Made by a program: the position numbers and the translations under genes. The notes under the pieces are model-generated. The model did no database searches and had not been told where the DNA came from. It saw only the letters and a program-made list of their open reading frames with translations. Shown here one piece after another: positions 16,865 through 26,061 of a DNA stretch of 64,000 nt. This DNA comes from Roseofilum capinflatum BLCC-M114 (lineage in GTDB: Bacteria > Cyanobacteriota > Cyanobacteriia > Cyanobacteriales > Desertifilaceae): positions 62,001 through 126,000 of the forward strand of contig NZ_JAQOSO010000082.1 in assembly GCF_030068505.1 (NCBI RefSeq), written 5' to 3'. Every line of letters starts with the position of its first letter. Within the stretch, counting starts at the first letter, position 1.

Positions 16865-17368
16865 CTATTCATGTTCCATCCAGCGCAGATCCAGATCGTC
16901 CTCGTGCAGATGCTGCATCGGGAACCAAGGGGTATCGATCTGTTCTAAGAGCCAACCTTCCCAGTCAGAGAGCCGATATTTAAGAACCGTGGGATCGGGA
17001 CGCACTTCCAGTTTCTGCTTCCAACCTTCATGAATTTCTGTATGCCAATCTACTGTTAACAGTCGGATTTTAAGCTGCTTAATGGTGGTCATGATTTCCG
17101 AAAATCCATAGGTTTCGGCCGTATTCTCCTCTCCCTCTCCCTGTCCACTGGCAGTTCCCCATTCGTGGATAAAGGCAACCAGTTGCCCGATGGAGCCAGG
17201 TTCCCGGAAAACAACAATGAAGGTATAACGAGTGATGGAGTGGTCTTGTCTCTTGATTCTAAAGAGTTTGATTAAATGAGGGCGATAGTCAAACAAGAGC
17301 CGGATAATGACATTAATCCCCATGGTTGAACCGGCAGCACTCGCTGGAATCACTCTAATTGCGGTCAC
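16865..17368 (-). CDS. Hypothetical protein
   Basis: 167 residues from a GTG at 17368, supported by a strong AGGAGG five bases upstream. No membrane span or known motif; the text is mixed alpha/beta with Trp-rich C-terminal segments (DWHTEIHEGWKQKL, YRLSDWEGWLLEQI). It lies on the opposite strand to the CHAT-CHASE2 gene and the spacer between them holds a tandem repeat. No family recognised. Confidence 0.6.
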   Translation of the reverse strand: MTAIRVIPASAAGSTMGINVIIRLLFDYRPHLIKLFRIKRQDHSITRYTFIVVFREPGSIGQLVAFIHEWGTASGQGEGEENTAETYGFSEIMTTIKQLKIRLLTVDWHTEIHEGWKQKLEVRPDPTVLKYRLSDWEGWLLEQIDTPWFPMQHLHEDDLDLRWMEHE

Positions 17369-17606
17369 GTTTTCCTCCTACAGATCGGTTGATAAGGTTA
17401 AGTTGTGTACGTTGACTGGGCGATGAATTGGTCTGGTCTGAGGTTTGGGGAACCTCTGTATGGGTCTGTATCCGGTTTGTGGACAAGGGTCTCTAGAGAG
17501 CTAATCCCACCAGAGCTGAATGCACAAATGATTCTAACTTTAGCTGTACCAAGTTGCAATCCATCCTTGTTGGCTCTAGAAGGCGATAATGCTACCCATC
17601 CCTGGC

Positions 17607-17744
17607 GCGATGAAACTCCGTTTCGCTCCGCGATGAAACTCCGTTTCGCTCCGCGATGAAACTCCGTTTCACTTCGCGATAAAACTCCGTTTCGCTTCGC
17701 GATAAAACTCCGTTTCGCTTCGCGATAAAACTCCGTTTCGCTCC
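17607..17744. repeat. Six tandem 23-bp repeats
   Basis: Six head-to-tail units of GCGATGAAACTCCGTTTCGC + TCC with 1-4 substitutions each; units 4-6 use GCGATAAAAC. Each unit holds the small hairpin GAAAC-TCC-GTTTC or its variant. The array sits 160 bases before the CHAT-CHASE2 start. The rest of the 17369-17903 spacer shows no gene. There are no spacers, so it is not a CRISPR. Confidence 0.95.
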
Positions 17745-17903
17745 GCGATCGCCCCCCACAATCTTGCCTTAATTGTAAATTTTTGTAAAGTTTGCATAAA
17801 ATTGCCCCCTAAAATCTGAGAACCCTATAGGGGGGTTATCTCTCTATTTCCCTGCCATTGAGGACGAGCAAAGGTGAGATTAGGCAATCAGGAGGCGACA
17901 GAC

Positions 17904-20195
17904 GTGGGTAAATTGGTAGTTTTGGAGCTTGAAGGCAGTTTAAGCACCGAGGGCTTTCGGGTCAGATTACAAATGGGGGAAGACGGAAAGCGCCCCGATC
18001 TGGATATATCCGGATACTTACCCTCAGAACCCGATCTAGCCCAATTGCTAGAAAGTCATTGGATCGACAAGTATCGCCCTTTGGGACTGCCTAATACACG
18101 GGGGTTAAAACCCAAAGCGATTAAATATGATGGAGTTCTGAATCGGATCAAAGAGTGTAAAGAATCCGGCGATCGCCTGTGCGATCGCCTCAATCAATGG
18201 CTCAGTTCTCCGGATTTTCGGGCGATCGACACTCAGATCCGCGAGAGGCTTAATTATAGCGATCGTATTCGCTTCATTGTCCGTACCAAATGTAATGACT
18301 TGCCAAAACTACCTTGGCACAGTTGGCAACTCCTATCCCGATACACCCATGCTGAAATCTCCTTCAGCCATCCCCACTTTAGGCGCTCCGATCCCCTCAG
18401 CACCACCCCACCCGGAAAAGTCAGAATCTTAGCCATCCTAGGACATAAAGAAGGCATCGACACCGACAAAGACCAGGAAATCCTCGACTCCCTACCCAAT
18501 GCAGAAGTCACCTTTCTCATCGAACCCAAAAGAGCAGACATCAACGACTCAATATGGGAACAACCCTGGGATATCCTCTTCTTTGCCGGCCACAGCGAAA
18601 CCGACGGCGACACCGGCAAAATTTACATCAATCCCAACGAATATTTAGCCATTGAGGACATCTGGTATGGTCTGCGAAAAGCCGTCGCCCAAGGACTAAA
18701 ACTCGCCATCTTCAACTCCTGTGACGGACTAGGACTCGCCCGCAGACTCGACGATCCCCACATTCCCCAAATGATCGTCATGCGCGACTACGTTCCCGAT
18801 CTCGTCGCCCAAAAATTCCTCAAATCATTCCTCCTCAACTTTTCCCAAGGATACTCCTTTGAAGTCGCAGTACGGGAGGCACGAGAAAAGCTCCAGGGAC
18901 TCGAAGATCAAATTCCCTGCGCCACCTGGTTACCCGTCATCTGGCAGCATCCTGACTACATCTCCCCCACCTGGGACGAGTTAGTAGGACAATCTCCCCC
19001 TCCCCATTTCTCTTGGCAAAAAGCCTTAACAACCACCCTCTGCATCTCTCTAGCAGTAACCACTGTAGTCATGGGAGTGCGATATTCTGGCCTCCTGGAG
19101 TCCATGGAACTAAAAGCCTTCGATCGCTTAATGGAACAACGCCCTCCAGAAATCATTGATTCATCCATTTTAGTCATCGAAGCCACAGACTCTGACACCA
19201 ATGATTACGGTTATCCTTTAAGTGACAGTATCTTAGCCGAAACCCTTACCAAAATCATCCCCCATAATCCTAAAGTCATTGGACTACACATGCATCGCGG
19301 CCAACCCAGGGATGAAGGTTATCCATCTTTAATCAACTTATTTAACCAACACCCTAACTTGATTAGCTTATGCTCCCATAATAGTTCAGACAAAATCTAC
19401 TCCCCGCCTCTAGGATTATCTCAAAACAAAATTCAGCAACAAATTGGATTCAGTGATTTGTATGGCACGAAAAGTCATGATGGCGTGATTCGTCGCCAGA
19501 TACTTTCATCCAATCCTCAGTTATCCTCAAAAAACGCTCAATGTATTACCTCATGGAGCTTTAGTACACAACTAGCCCTAAAATTTCTAGAACTTGATTC
19601 TTTAGAACCCCTTCAGTACCCAAGGCTATCCCAACGAGTTGGAGGCTATCAAACCCTTGATGGTCAAAGCAATCAAATTTTAATCAACTATCGTTCTCCT
19701 TGGGGCAATCAAGGCATTACTAAAAAAATCACTCTGACTGAAGTTCTCCAAGGAAAATTTGATCCGAGTATCATCCAAAATAAAATCGTCTTAATCAGTG
19801 TAACTGCCGGAATTGGAAAAGATTATTATCCAACTCCCTACGGTGAAATGGCAGGAGTTTTGATTCATGCCCATATGGTCAGTCAAATTGTTCATTCTAT
19901 CCAAGACGATCGCCCTTTAATCTGGGTTTTACCACAATGGAAAGAGGTTCAATGGGGAGATGCACTCTGGATTTTTTCCTGGTCTTTGATCGGCGGAGCG
20001 ATTGTCTGCTTTTGCCCTCGAAAGCTGTGGATATTAACCCTAATCAATATAGCTATAATCTTTGGCTTATATCAACTGTGTCTACAACTCTTAATACTGG
20101 GCGGATGGATGCCATTGATTCCTTCCCTATTATCCATGCTAATCACTGAATATATGGTTGTTGTTTACCCACAGAAATCAAATGTTAAATCCTAA
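17904..20195 (+). CDS. CHAT-CHASE2 membrane protein
   Basis: 763 residues from the GTG at 17904, chosen because GGAGG lies 8 bases upstream; a frame-open GTG at 17874 has no such site. The N-terminal half is a CHAT caspase-like peptidase with His230 in FFAGHSE and Cys273 in FNSCDGLGLA. A membrane helix near residues 372-392 leads to a CHASE2 sensor domain (about 395-660), and two or three membrane helices close the protein. CHASE2 usually faces the periplasm, so the protein could couple an external signal to a cytoplasmic protease. The DUF928 gene follows with a 14-base overlap. Confidence 0.85.
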   Translation: MGKLVVLELEGSLSTEGFRVRLQMGEDGKRPDLDISGYLPSEPDLAQLLESHWIDKYRPLGLPNTRGLKPKAIKYDGVLNRIKECKESGDRLCDRLNQWLSSPDFRAIDTQIRERLNYSDRIRFIVRTKCNDLPKLPWHSWQLLSRYTHAEISFSHPHFRRSDPLSTTPPGKVRILAILGHKEGIDTDKDQEILDSLPNAEVTFLIEPKRADINDSIWEQPWDILFFAGHSETDGDTGKIYINPNEYLAIEDIWYGLRKAVAQGLKLAIFNSCDGLGLARRLDDPHIPQMIVMRDYVPDLVAQKFLKSFLLNFSQGYSFEVAVREAREKLQGLEDQIPCATWLPVIWQHPDYISPTWDELVGQSPPPHFSWQKALTTTLCISLAVTTVVMGVRYSGLLESMELKAFDRLMEQRPPEIIDSSILVIEATDSDTNDYGYPLSDSILAETLTKIIPHNPKVIGLHMHRGQPRDEGYPSLINLFNQHPNLISLCSHNSSDKIYSPPLGLSQNKIQQQIGFSDLYGTKSHDGVIRRQILSSNPQLSSKNAQCITSWSFSTQLALKFLELDSLEPLQYPRLSQRVGGYQTLDGQSNQILINYRSPWGNQGITKKITLTEVLQGKFDPSIIQNKIVLISVTAGIGKDYYPTPYGEMAGVLIHAHMVSQIVHSIQDDRPLIWVLPQWKEVQWGDALWIFSWSLIGGAIVCFCPRKLWILTLINIAIIFGLYQLCLQLLILGGWMPLIPSLLSMLITEYMVVVYPQKSNVKS

Positions 20196-20901
20196 ACTAA
20201 TCCTTTTCTTAGTCCTACTCCTCATGAACTCTGGCTCATCCCTGGTGACCCAATCCGTCTCTTTAGCCTCAAGTCCTAATCCTATATTAAGTACATCTAA
20301 TCCTCCTCCAGACGATGAAGGAGTACCCGGAGGGCCACTCGATCCTCGTAATTCTTCTTGCCCCCAAACACCCGAAACATTAACCGCATTAATCCCCAAA
20401 AACAATCAAAATCGTCAAACCATTCAAGCTCATCCTACCGTTTGGTTTTATGTTCCTTATTCATCAGAAACCATTGAATTTGGTGAATTTTCGCTGCTAA
20501 CGAGAGATGGTAAGCAGCGAATTTATCGAACTCAGTTTACTCTGCCCAATACCCCTGGAATTGTCAGTATTACCATTCCGGAACAAGCATCCGAGCCTCT
20601 AGAAAATAATCAATATTATCGGTGGTATATCGAACTCTTTTGCTCACCGGCTCAAAACTCTCCTGACATAGATATTAATGGTTGGCTTCAGCGAGTTGCT
20701 AGAACTCCAGAAACTGAACAGTCCATTGAGTCAGGTCTACCGGATATTTGGTATGATAGTTTAACCAATTTAGGGTATCGTATTCTCAATACCCCTGGAG
20801 ATCAAGTAATCAAGAACCAGTGGAATCAGCTTTTGCAACAATCTCGTTATCCAAATATTAGTTCTAAACCCATCATTGGCCCAGTTCAATTAATAGAATA
20901 A
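20182..20901 (+). CDS. DUF928 family secreted protein
   Basis: 239 residues from the ATG at 20182, which gives a clear signal peptide (MLNPKLILFLVLLLMNSG...). The mature part has PDDEGVPGGPLDPRNSSCPQ, then ALIPKNN...HPTVWFYVPYS and YYRWYIELFC, the pattern of cyanobacterial DUF928 proteins. Function unknown; exported to the periplasm or beyond. It overlaps the CHAT-CHASE2 gene, implying co-translation. Confidence 0.85.
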   Translation: MLNPKLILFLVLLLMNSGSSLVTQSVSLASSPNPILSTSNPPPDDEGVPGGPLDPRNSSCPQTPETLTALIPKNNQNRQTIQAHPTVWFYVPYSSETIEFGEFSLLTRDGKQRIYRTQFTLPNTPGIVSITIPEQASEPLENNQYYRWYIELFCSPAQNSPDIDINGWLQRVARTPETEQSIESGLPDIWYDSLTNLGYRILNTPGDQVIKNQWNQLLQQSRYPNISSKPIIGPVQLIE

Positions 20902-20930
20902 GAGGTACGGTGGGCATTGCCCACCCTACT

Positions 20931-21057
20931 GGACCGGCAAGCTTAAAACTGTAGGTTGGGTTGAACGAAGTGAAACCCAACTTTCGTCAGACGGGTGTTG
21001 GGTTTCGTTCCTCAACCCAACCTACACTCTTACCCCCAATTTTAAGCTTGCCGGTCC
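20931..21057. mobile_element. MITE copy 2, 127 bp, with nested repeat
   Basis: Ends GGACCGGCAAGCTTAAAA and TTTTAAGCTTGCCGGTCC match copy 1. With the outer T/A included, the flanks are CTAC on both sides (left ...CCCTAC, right CTACAAA). The core differs from copy 1 and is taken up by a second palindromic repeat. It lies between the convergent DUF928 and TPR-CHAT genes. Confidence 0.82.
20951..21025. repeat. GTAGGTTGGGTT palindromic repeat nested in MITE copy 2
   Basis: GTAGGTTGGGTTGAACGAAG at one end and CTCAACCCAACCTAC at the other form long inverted arms. A second copy lies at 55846-55911. This family is common between genes in cyanobacteria. Confidence 0.85.
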
Positions 21058-21085
21058 ACTACAAATTGACTATACTGTAGCAGAT

Positions 21086-23986
21086 TTAAAGCCAGTTACC
21101 CAGAAAAACATACGTTCCCCAAAAATGGGGTTCTTGATGTTGTTCAAAGAGCATCTTTTGGGCTTTTTGAAAAGCTTTTGCTCTGGTGGTATTGGGTTTT
21201 AAGAGTTCAGTGTAAAAATATTCCATTAGTTCTGTGTTGCGTTCATCTCTGGCAACCCATAAACTGGAAATAATACTGCCAGCACCAGAGCGAACGGCCA
21301 TTCCTGCTAACCCTAGGGTTGCTCGGTTGTCACCTTGAGCGGTTTCACAAGCACTTAAAACCAGTAATTTAATGTTGTCCTCATCAGTTGGATTACTTTG
21401 TTGAAGATAGGAGCCTAATTCTTCACTGTTGACTAAATCGTTATAGGCAACAATAAAGGTTTTTTCTGGATCGGAACTAAATTGTCCGTGAGTCTTAAAA
21501 TGAATAATATCTAAGTCGGCAGCAGAGATTTTATCTTTGATCGCTTCAGGCGTAAACTGTTCATCAATTAGGGGTTGTTCAGTTTTCAGTATTTCTGAAA
21601 CCGTATTTAGCTCTAGCTCTAGTTCTTTGATTGCTTCAAAATCAAACTCACCAATTTTTTGGGGAATTCCGACTCCTCCTGTGAATGCCTGCATCAGATT
21701 TTGATTCCCTAATTGCCAGGGTTGAGCTTGAATGAGTTGTAATCCCAAAGATAAAACGATGGTGTAATCTTTTTCTAGAAAATATTCTTGGTTGGATTTA
21801 TCGTAGAGAACTCCAAGAGGAATATTTTGTAAGGGGCGATCGAGAACAAAGACTAAAGTCTTAATTTTTTCTTCTTCAGCAAGTCGTTTTTCTAAGGGTT
21901 CAATAATCCAAGGATAAAGTTTTTTTGCTGCTTGAAGCACTTCGTCTGGAAAAATGGGGCGATCGCTGACATATCTTCTCAATTGTTGAATTTCGCCTTG
22001 CAGTGTTGTATGCTGAACTTGAGCCGGATAGTATTCTAATGGCTGTTGAGGAAGCTTGATAATTGAAGCTACGCGATCTTCTAGGATGATTTCGTAGATA
22101 AAAGCGGTTTCTGAATCAGCATTATCTAAAATTGTATCAATTTGTTCGGGTTTGGCGGTAATGCAGGCATCGTTGAAGAAGTCGTCTAATTCAGCGAGTT
22201 GCAAGGCTTCGATGACGTTGCGGGCTTCTTTTAAGTTGTCTTGACTGGGATTATTTTGGAGTAATAAATCAACGTATTTTCGATAGACGGGTTCGACTTC
22301 ATCGCGGAAGGAGAATTGTAAGTCGCGGTTGGAGGAAACTAGCTCTTGGCGGAGGGATTGCAGGGTGTTGAAGGCGGCTTTGTAGGCGGATAGGGTTTCG
22401 CTGCTGTGGGGGGGGGATTGGGTTTTTTCGAGGATTCTGCCGAGTTGCCATTGCCATTGATAGGCGAGTTCGGGGGCGTTTAAGTCGAGGGATTGGGCGA
22501 TGGATAAGGCTTTTTGGGTGTGGGTTTTGGCGGTTTGAAGGTATTCCTTAGAGTCTTGGGCATGTTGTTCGTAGAGTCTGCCTAAATATCCGAGGGCATA
22601 GGATTGGGTTTTGAGGTCTTTTCTTTGTTGGGAAACATCGATAATGGTTTGCAAATTTTGGGCGATATTCTGCCAGGGGATGGTGCTGATACAAGTGGCG
22701 GTTTGCAGAGTGTTGAGGATGAGGTTATTTCCCGATTGGGTGTTGAATAAGTTGAGATTTTGGGCTTCTTCTAAAGGGTTGAAGTCAAGGATATTCTGAT
22801 TTAGAGCAACTTGTAGGTTAAGTTTATTGAGGTTAGCTTGCAGTTTGAGTAAAGGGTTATTTTGAGAAACGTTTTGATAGTGTTTTAAGGCTAAATTGTA
22901 CTCTTCTTGATTTTCTAATATGGGACAAAATTCAAAGTTAAATTGAATGGTGGAGGTGGCAGATTGAGCAATTGCCCATTGCCGATCGCCTTTTGCCCTC
23001 AGCGTATTCCCCATACTCAACTGCATCCTATCTAACATTTCTTGATCGGTTTCAGCCATCGCTAAACCCCGCTTCAGCACAGCTTCTGAAACCTCCATAT
23101 CGCCCATCAACCGCAAAACATCGCCTAATGCTTGCAAGTGCAACACCGTCAGGCGATCGCCGGAAACCCTACCCAAACTTTTTTGTAAACTTTCTTGCTC
23201 TACTCCAGCACAAAACGAGACATTCTCATCAATTCGAGCGCCGATCGCCTCACAAGCAGACTGAAATAAACCCAACTCCTGCATCGCTTGCACCTGATTG
23301 AGTCGATTGCGATCTTCAGCCTCAGTTAACCCTAGCTGCTGATAGAGTTTTCCCGCTTCTTGCCAACTGACAAGCGCTGCCGAAAAATCACCCACAGAAA
23401 AGCTCAACTTACCCTGAATATCCAGAGATTGAGCCAAAATCTGATCCCGTTCTTTCGTTGTTGATAACTGCTCTAAGATCTGAATGCCTTGAGTGCTGCT
23501 TTCTCTCGCTTGCTCCCATTCCCCTCGCTCTTGCAGCGCTAGAGAAAGATTACCCAAAGCTACCGCTTGATTGACAAAATCACCGTTTTGTGCATATTCA
23601 TCAGCTTCCTGTCGCCAAAATTCCGGGGAGCGATCGGAATGCTCTGAGGAGACTTGAGCCATGATAGGGGGAGACTCCAGAGAAAACCCAGGCAAGATCA
23701 CCGTTAAACTCGCCACAAATACCGCCAGAATTACCCAAATCAGATGGCGATTAGATCGTTTCCAGATGTTAGAAAGTATGGTCGAAAGATCCCCCCTAGC
23801 CCCCCTTAAAAAGGGGGGAATCAAGAAAGTCCCCCTTTTTAAGGGGGATTTTCTGCAAGCGGATATGAAAGGGGGATCGACTCTATCTCTCATAGCAGAG
23901 GAAATCGCTGTAACTCCCCATTTTTTAACCTTGCTTAGAAAAACAAGCGGGTTTGGATAGTAAAATATAAACCGTTTTCTTGCCAT
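21086..23986 (-). CDS. TPR-CHAT protein (caspase-like peptidase domain)
   Basis: 966 residues. A membrane helix near residues 84-102 (HLIWVILAVFVASLTVILPG) precedes a long TPR region (about 125-560). The C-terminal CHAT peptidase has catalytic His833 in HFKTHGQFS and Cys880 in LSACETAQGDNRATLGLAG. Such proteins are common beside TpsB genes in cyanobacteria. Residues about 35-68 are encoded by a dispersed palindromic repeat, so the true start or the N-terminus is uncertain. The start overlaps the end of the TpsB gene by 52 bases. The substrate is unknown. Confidence 0.87.
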   Translation of the reverse strand: MARKRFIFYYPNPLVFLSKVKKWGVTAISSAMRDRVDPPFISACRKSPLKRGTFLIPPFLRGARGDLSTILSNIWKRSNRHLIWVILAVFVASLTVILPGFSLESPPIMAQVSSEHSDRSPEFWRQEADEYAQNGDFVNQAVALGNLSLALQERGEWEQARESSTQGIQILEQLSTTKERDQILAQSLDIQGKLSFSVGDFSAALVSWQEAGKLYQQLGLTEAEDRNRLNQVQAMQELGLFQSACEAIGARIDENVSFCAGVEQESLQKSLGRVSGDRLTVLHLQALGDVLRLMGDMEVSEAVLKRGLAMAETDQEMLDRMQLSMGNTLRAKGDRQWAIAQSATSTIQFNFEFCPILENQEEYNLALKHYQNVSQNNPLLKLQANLNKLNLQVALNQNILDFNPLEEAQNLNLFNTQSGNNLILNTLQTATCISTIPWQNIAQNLQTIIDVSQQRKDLKTQSYALGYLGRLYEQHAQDSKEYLQTAKTHTQKALSIAQSLDLNAPELAYQWQWQLGRILEKTQSPPHSSETLSAYKAAFNTLQSLRQELVSSNRDLQFSFRDEVEPVYRKYVDLLLQNNPSQDNLKEARNVIEALQLAELDDFFNDACITAKPEQIDTILDNADSETAFIYEIILEDRVASIIKLPQQPLEYYPAQVQHTTLQGEIQQLRRYVSDRPIFPDEVLQAAKKLYPWIIEPLEKRLAEEEKIKTLVFVLDRPLQNIPLGVLYDKSNQEYFLEKDYTIVLSLGLQLIQAQPWQLGNQNLMQAFTGGVGIPQKIGEFDFEAIKELELELNTVSEILKTEQPLIDEQFTPEAIKDKISAADLDIIHFKTHGQFSSDPEKTFIVAYNDLVNSEELGSYLQQSNPTDEDNIKLLVLSACETAQGDNRATLGLAGMAVRSGAGSIISSLWVARDERNTELMEYFYTELLKPNTTRAKAFQKAQKMLFEQHQEPHFWGTYVFLGNWL
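23788..23878. repeat. GATCCCCC-bounded palindromic repeat inside the TPR-CHAT reading frame
   Basis: It begins GATCCCCCCTAGCCCCCCTT and ends GAAAGGGGGATC, with further internal pairing CCCCCCTTAAAAAGGGGGG. This is a familiar cyanobacterial intergenic repeat, here lying within the 5' part of a gene and kept in frame. Confidence 0.8.
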
Positions 23987-25632
23987 GTGCGATCGCTCGA
24001 CTCCACATCAACCAAAGGAATACCCCAATATAAACTAGCACTAGAATCATTTCCCTGTTGCCAGCGCAAGCCCAAACCGCCAGAAGCCAAAGTTTGGGGC
24101 TGTAAATTCTGGCGATCGCTACTATTCCAAGCTGTGCCAAAATCTAGGAATGGGGCAAGTTGTAACACCCCCCAGCGCTCTTGAGAATTACCCATCAAAG
24201 GATAGCGAAACTCTACCGAGCCAAACATCCCATTATCCGTTAATCGGGTATCTTGACGATAACCCCGTACACTTTCCCAACCGCCTAAACTAAACTGTTC
24301 TAAGGGCACTAGGGCGCGAGTTGCCCATTGTACATCCCCGCGCAATAATAGGATTTGATCCGGTGCAAATCGCTGTACCCATTGCCCTTGTCCCCGCCAA
24401 GCAAAAAAGCGCCCATCGGGAGCCTCAGATCGGACAGTAGCATCAAATAAATCTAAACCTAAACTGAACTGGGAATAGAAGGCCAAAATCCGATCGTTTC
24501 CCCGCCATAACCCATCCTGATAAAATCGGATGACTGATAATCGGGTTTTGCCGCGACTGCTGCCACCTTCGGCTAGGGGAAAGGGTTCATCCAAAATATA
24601 AGTATCGCTTTCTCGCCGAGAAAAGACCAATCCTAACGCAAATTCTTTTTCGGGTTCTTGCCAAATGGGTTGACGGAAATTTACATCAAAATAGCGGGAA
24701 TCTCCCCTTAAATTAATCGCGTCAAAGGGTTCTTCAATCACTCGGTTGGAGCTGGTTCCATAGGAAACACTTAAGGTTCCGTTGCGGGCATTTATAGGGA
24801 TCGTATAATCGGCAAAAAAGGTATCGCTACCATCAGTATTGGCATATCCGAGGCGAAAACTATCCCCCAATCCCAATAGGTTGGCTTGTCTGAGCTGGAC
24901 TTGACGGCGAAAACTGCCTACACTAGGGGCACGACCATTATCTCCACCGATCTCTAGGCTGAGGGTTTTGGCTTCTTGAAAGCGAACTTTCAGGTTATTT
25001 TGCTCGATGGTTGCTCCAGGAACGACTTCTGCGGAGATATTAGCGATTAAGGGATCGAGTTGCAACAGTCGCAGTCCATTGAGGAGGTTATCTAAATTTA
25101 GGGGCGTAGCGGCGATCGCCAATCGACTGCAAATATAATTAGGATTCAGCCTTCCCCTACCCTCTCTCGTCAGGAAAATTGTCCCCAACCCTCCCTCAAT
25201 AACGGCAATTTTCACCACCCCATCGTCTATTTTCTGCGGATAGGGAACCGCATAGGAGTTAATATAACCCTCCTGATTATAGAGTCCCGTAATCCGAGAA
25301 ACCGCTTCCATGAGTTCGGTAAACGTAATCTCTGGCTCTGTAAACTCCGCAATCTCTTCCTGTAACCGATCCTGAGAAAAAACCGTAGCCCCGACAAACT
25401 CGAAGCGACTCACCTGCAAGCGCTCTAAACTTTCCCCACTCTGGGATTCAGTCGCAGGAGAAACGGCCAAATCTTGGGCATTTTTCCCCGTATTTACTGC
25501 ACATTCAAAGGTTTCCCCATCACTTTCTCTGCTAATTGGGGGTGTTTCCCCTCTTCCCATTTCAGGTAATAAAATGGATAATAGGAGCAGTAGAATCAGG
25601 GATAAATACGATCGCCTCGAAAAACCCAGCAT
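23935..25632 (-). CDS. TpsB outer-membrane transporter (ShlB/FhaC/HecB family)
   Basis: 565 residues. A signal peptide (SYLSLILLLLLSILLPEMGR) is followed by a POTRA domain (FVGATVFSQDRLQEEIAEF) and a 16-strand barrel with GGWESVRGYRQDTR and the closing LDFGTAWNS and WQENGLYFTIQTRLFF. TpsB proteins export large TpsA adhesins or haemagglutinins in two-partner secretion. No TpsA is visible in the window. The downstream TPR-CHAT gene overlaps its 3' end. Confidence 0.9.
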   Translation of the reverse strand: MLGFSRRSYLSLILLLLLSILLPEMGRGETPPISRESDGETFECAVNTGKNAQDLAVSPATESQSGESLERLQVSRFEFVGATVFSQDRLQEEIAEFTEPEITFTELMEAVSRITGLYNQEGYINSYAVPYPQKIDDGVVKIAVIEGGLGTIFLTREGRGRLNPNYICSRLAIAATPLNLDNLLNGLRLLQLDPLIANISAEVVPGATIEQNNLKVRFQEAKTLSLEIGGDNGRAPSVGSFRRQVQLRQANLLGLGDSFRLGYANTDGSDTFFADYTIPINARNGTLSVSYGTSSNRVIEEPFDAINLRGDSRYFDVNFRQPIWQEPEKEFALGLVFSRRESDTYILDEPFPLAEGGSSRGKTRLSVIRFYQDGLWRGNDRILAFYSQFSLGLDLFDATVRSEAPDGRFFAWRGQGQWVQRFAPDQILLLRGDVQWATRALVPLEQFSLGGWESVRGYRQDTRLTDNGMFGSVEFRYPLMGNSQERWGVLQLAPFLDFGTAWNSSDRQNLQPQTLASGGLGLRWQQGNDSSASLYWGIPLVDVESSDRTWQENGLYFTIQTRLFF

Positions 25633-25757
25633 TAGATTAGCATTCAGGCACAGCCCGTAATTCTTTCACGGCTAATTATGCCCTACTCTTCACCAATAAT
25701 CAAATTTTTCCTACAGCAGTTTCTGTTACTATCCCCTGCATCAATTCCCTGAGAACC

Positions 25758-25790
25758 AGAAACCCGGTTTCTTGGAGAAACCGGGTTTCT
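25758..25790. repeat. Hairpin repeat AGAAACCCGGTTTCT
   Basis: AGAAACCCGGTTTCT and AGAAACCGGGTTTCT are separated by TGG. The same motif with a longer loop recurs at 30844-30905. It lies in the 429-base spacer upstream of the TpsB gene, whose only other content is the PBP tail copy. Confidence 0.75.
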
Positions 25791-25801
25791 AATCCCCACC
25801 C

Positions 25802-25996
25802 CTAATTGATCAAATCCTTCATGTAATCCCCCCAAACCTGAGCCGCTTGAGCGCTACTGCCATAAGTCGGTGTGTTATCATCATTTCCTAACCAAATTCC
25901 CGTCACCAAACTGCAACTAGGGAGATATCCCACAAACCACAAATCTACCCCATCATTAGTCGTTCCCATTTTTCCCGCTTCTCCCCATCCTAAATA
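25802..25996 (-). pseudogene. Duplicated 3' end of the FHA-PBP1 gene
   Basis: From 25809 to 25996 the sequence matches 27332-27519 at a constant offset of 1523, with only a few substitutions. It encodes the last about 60 residues (GDYMKDLIN, then stop). The penicillin-binding KTG box has become KMG, and there is no start. With the intact copy it forms direct repeats flanking the GNAT gene. Confidence 0.92.
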
Positions 25997-26061
25997 CTAG
26001 ATTTGAGTGATTTGGGGTTGACTGAAGTACCAGAGGCGATCGCTCCCCTAAATCCCAACTC

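Noticed and set aside
17405-17659. 84-codon ORF running into the tandem repeat
   Set aside because: It has no ribosome site or recognisable protein text, and its end is repeat-derived.
17607-17744. CRISPR-like array
   Set aside because: The 23-bp units are directly adjacent with no spacers, and no cas genes are nearby.
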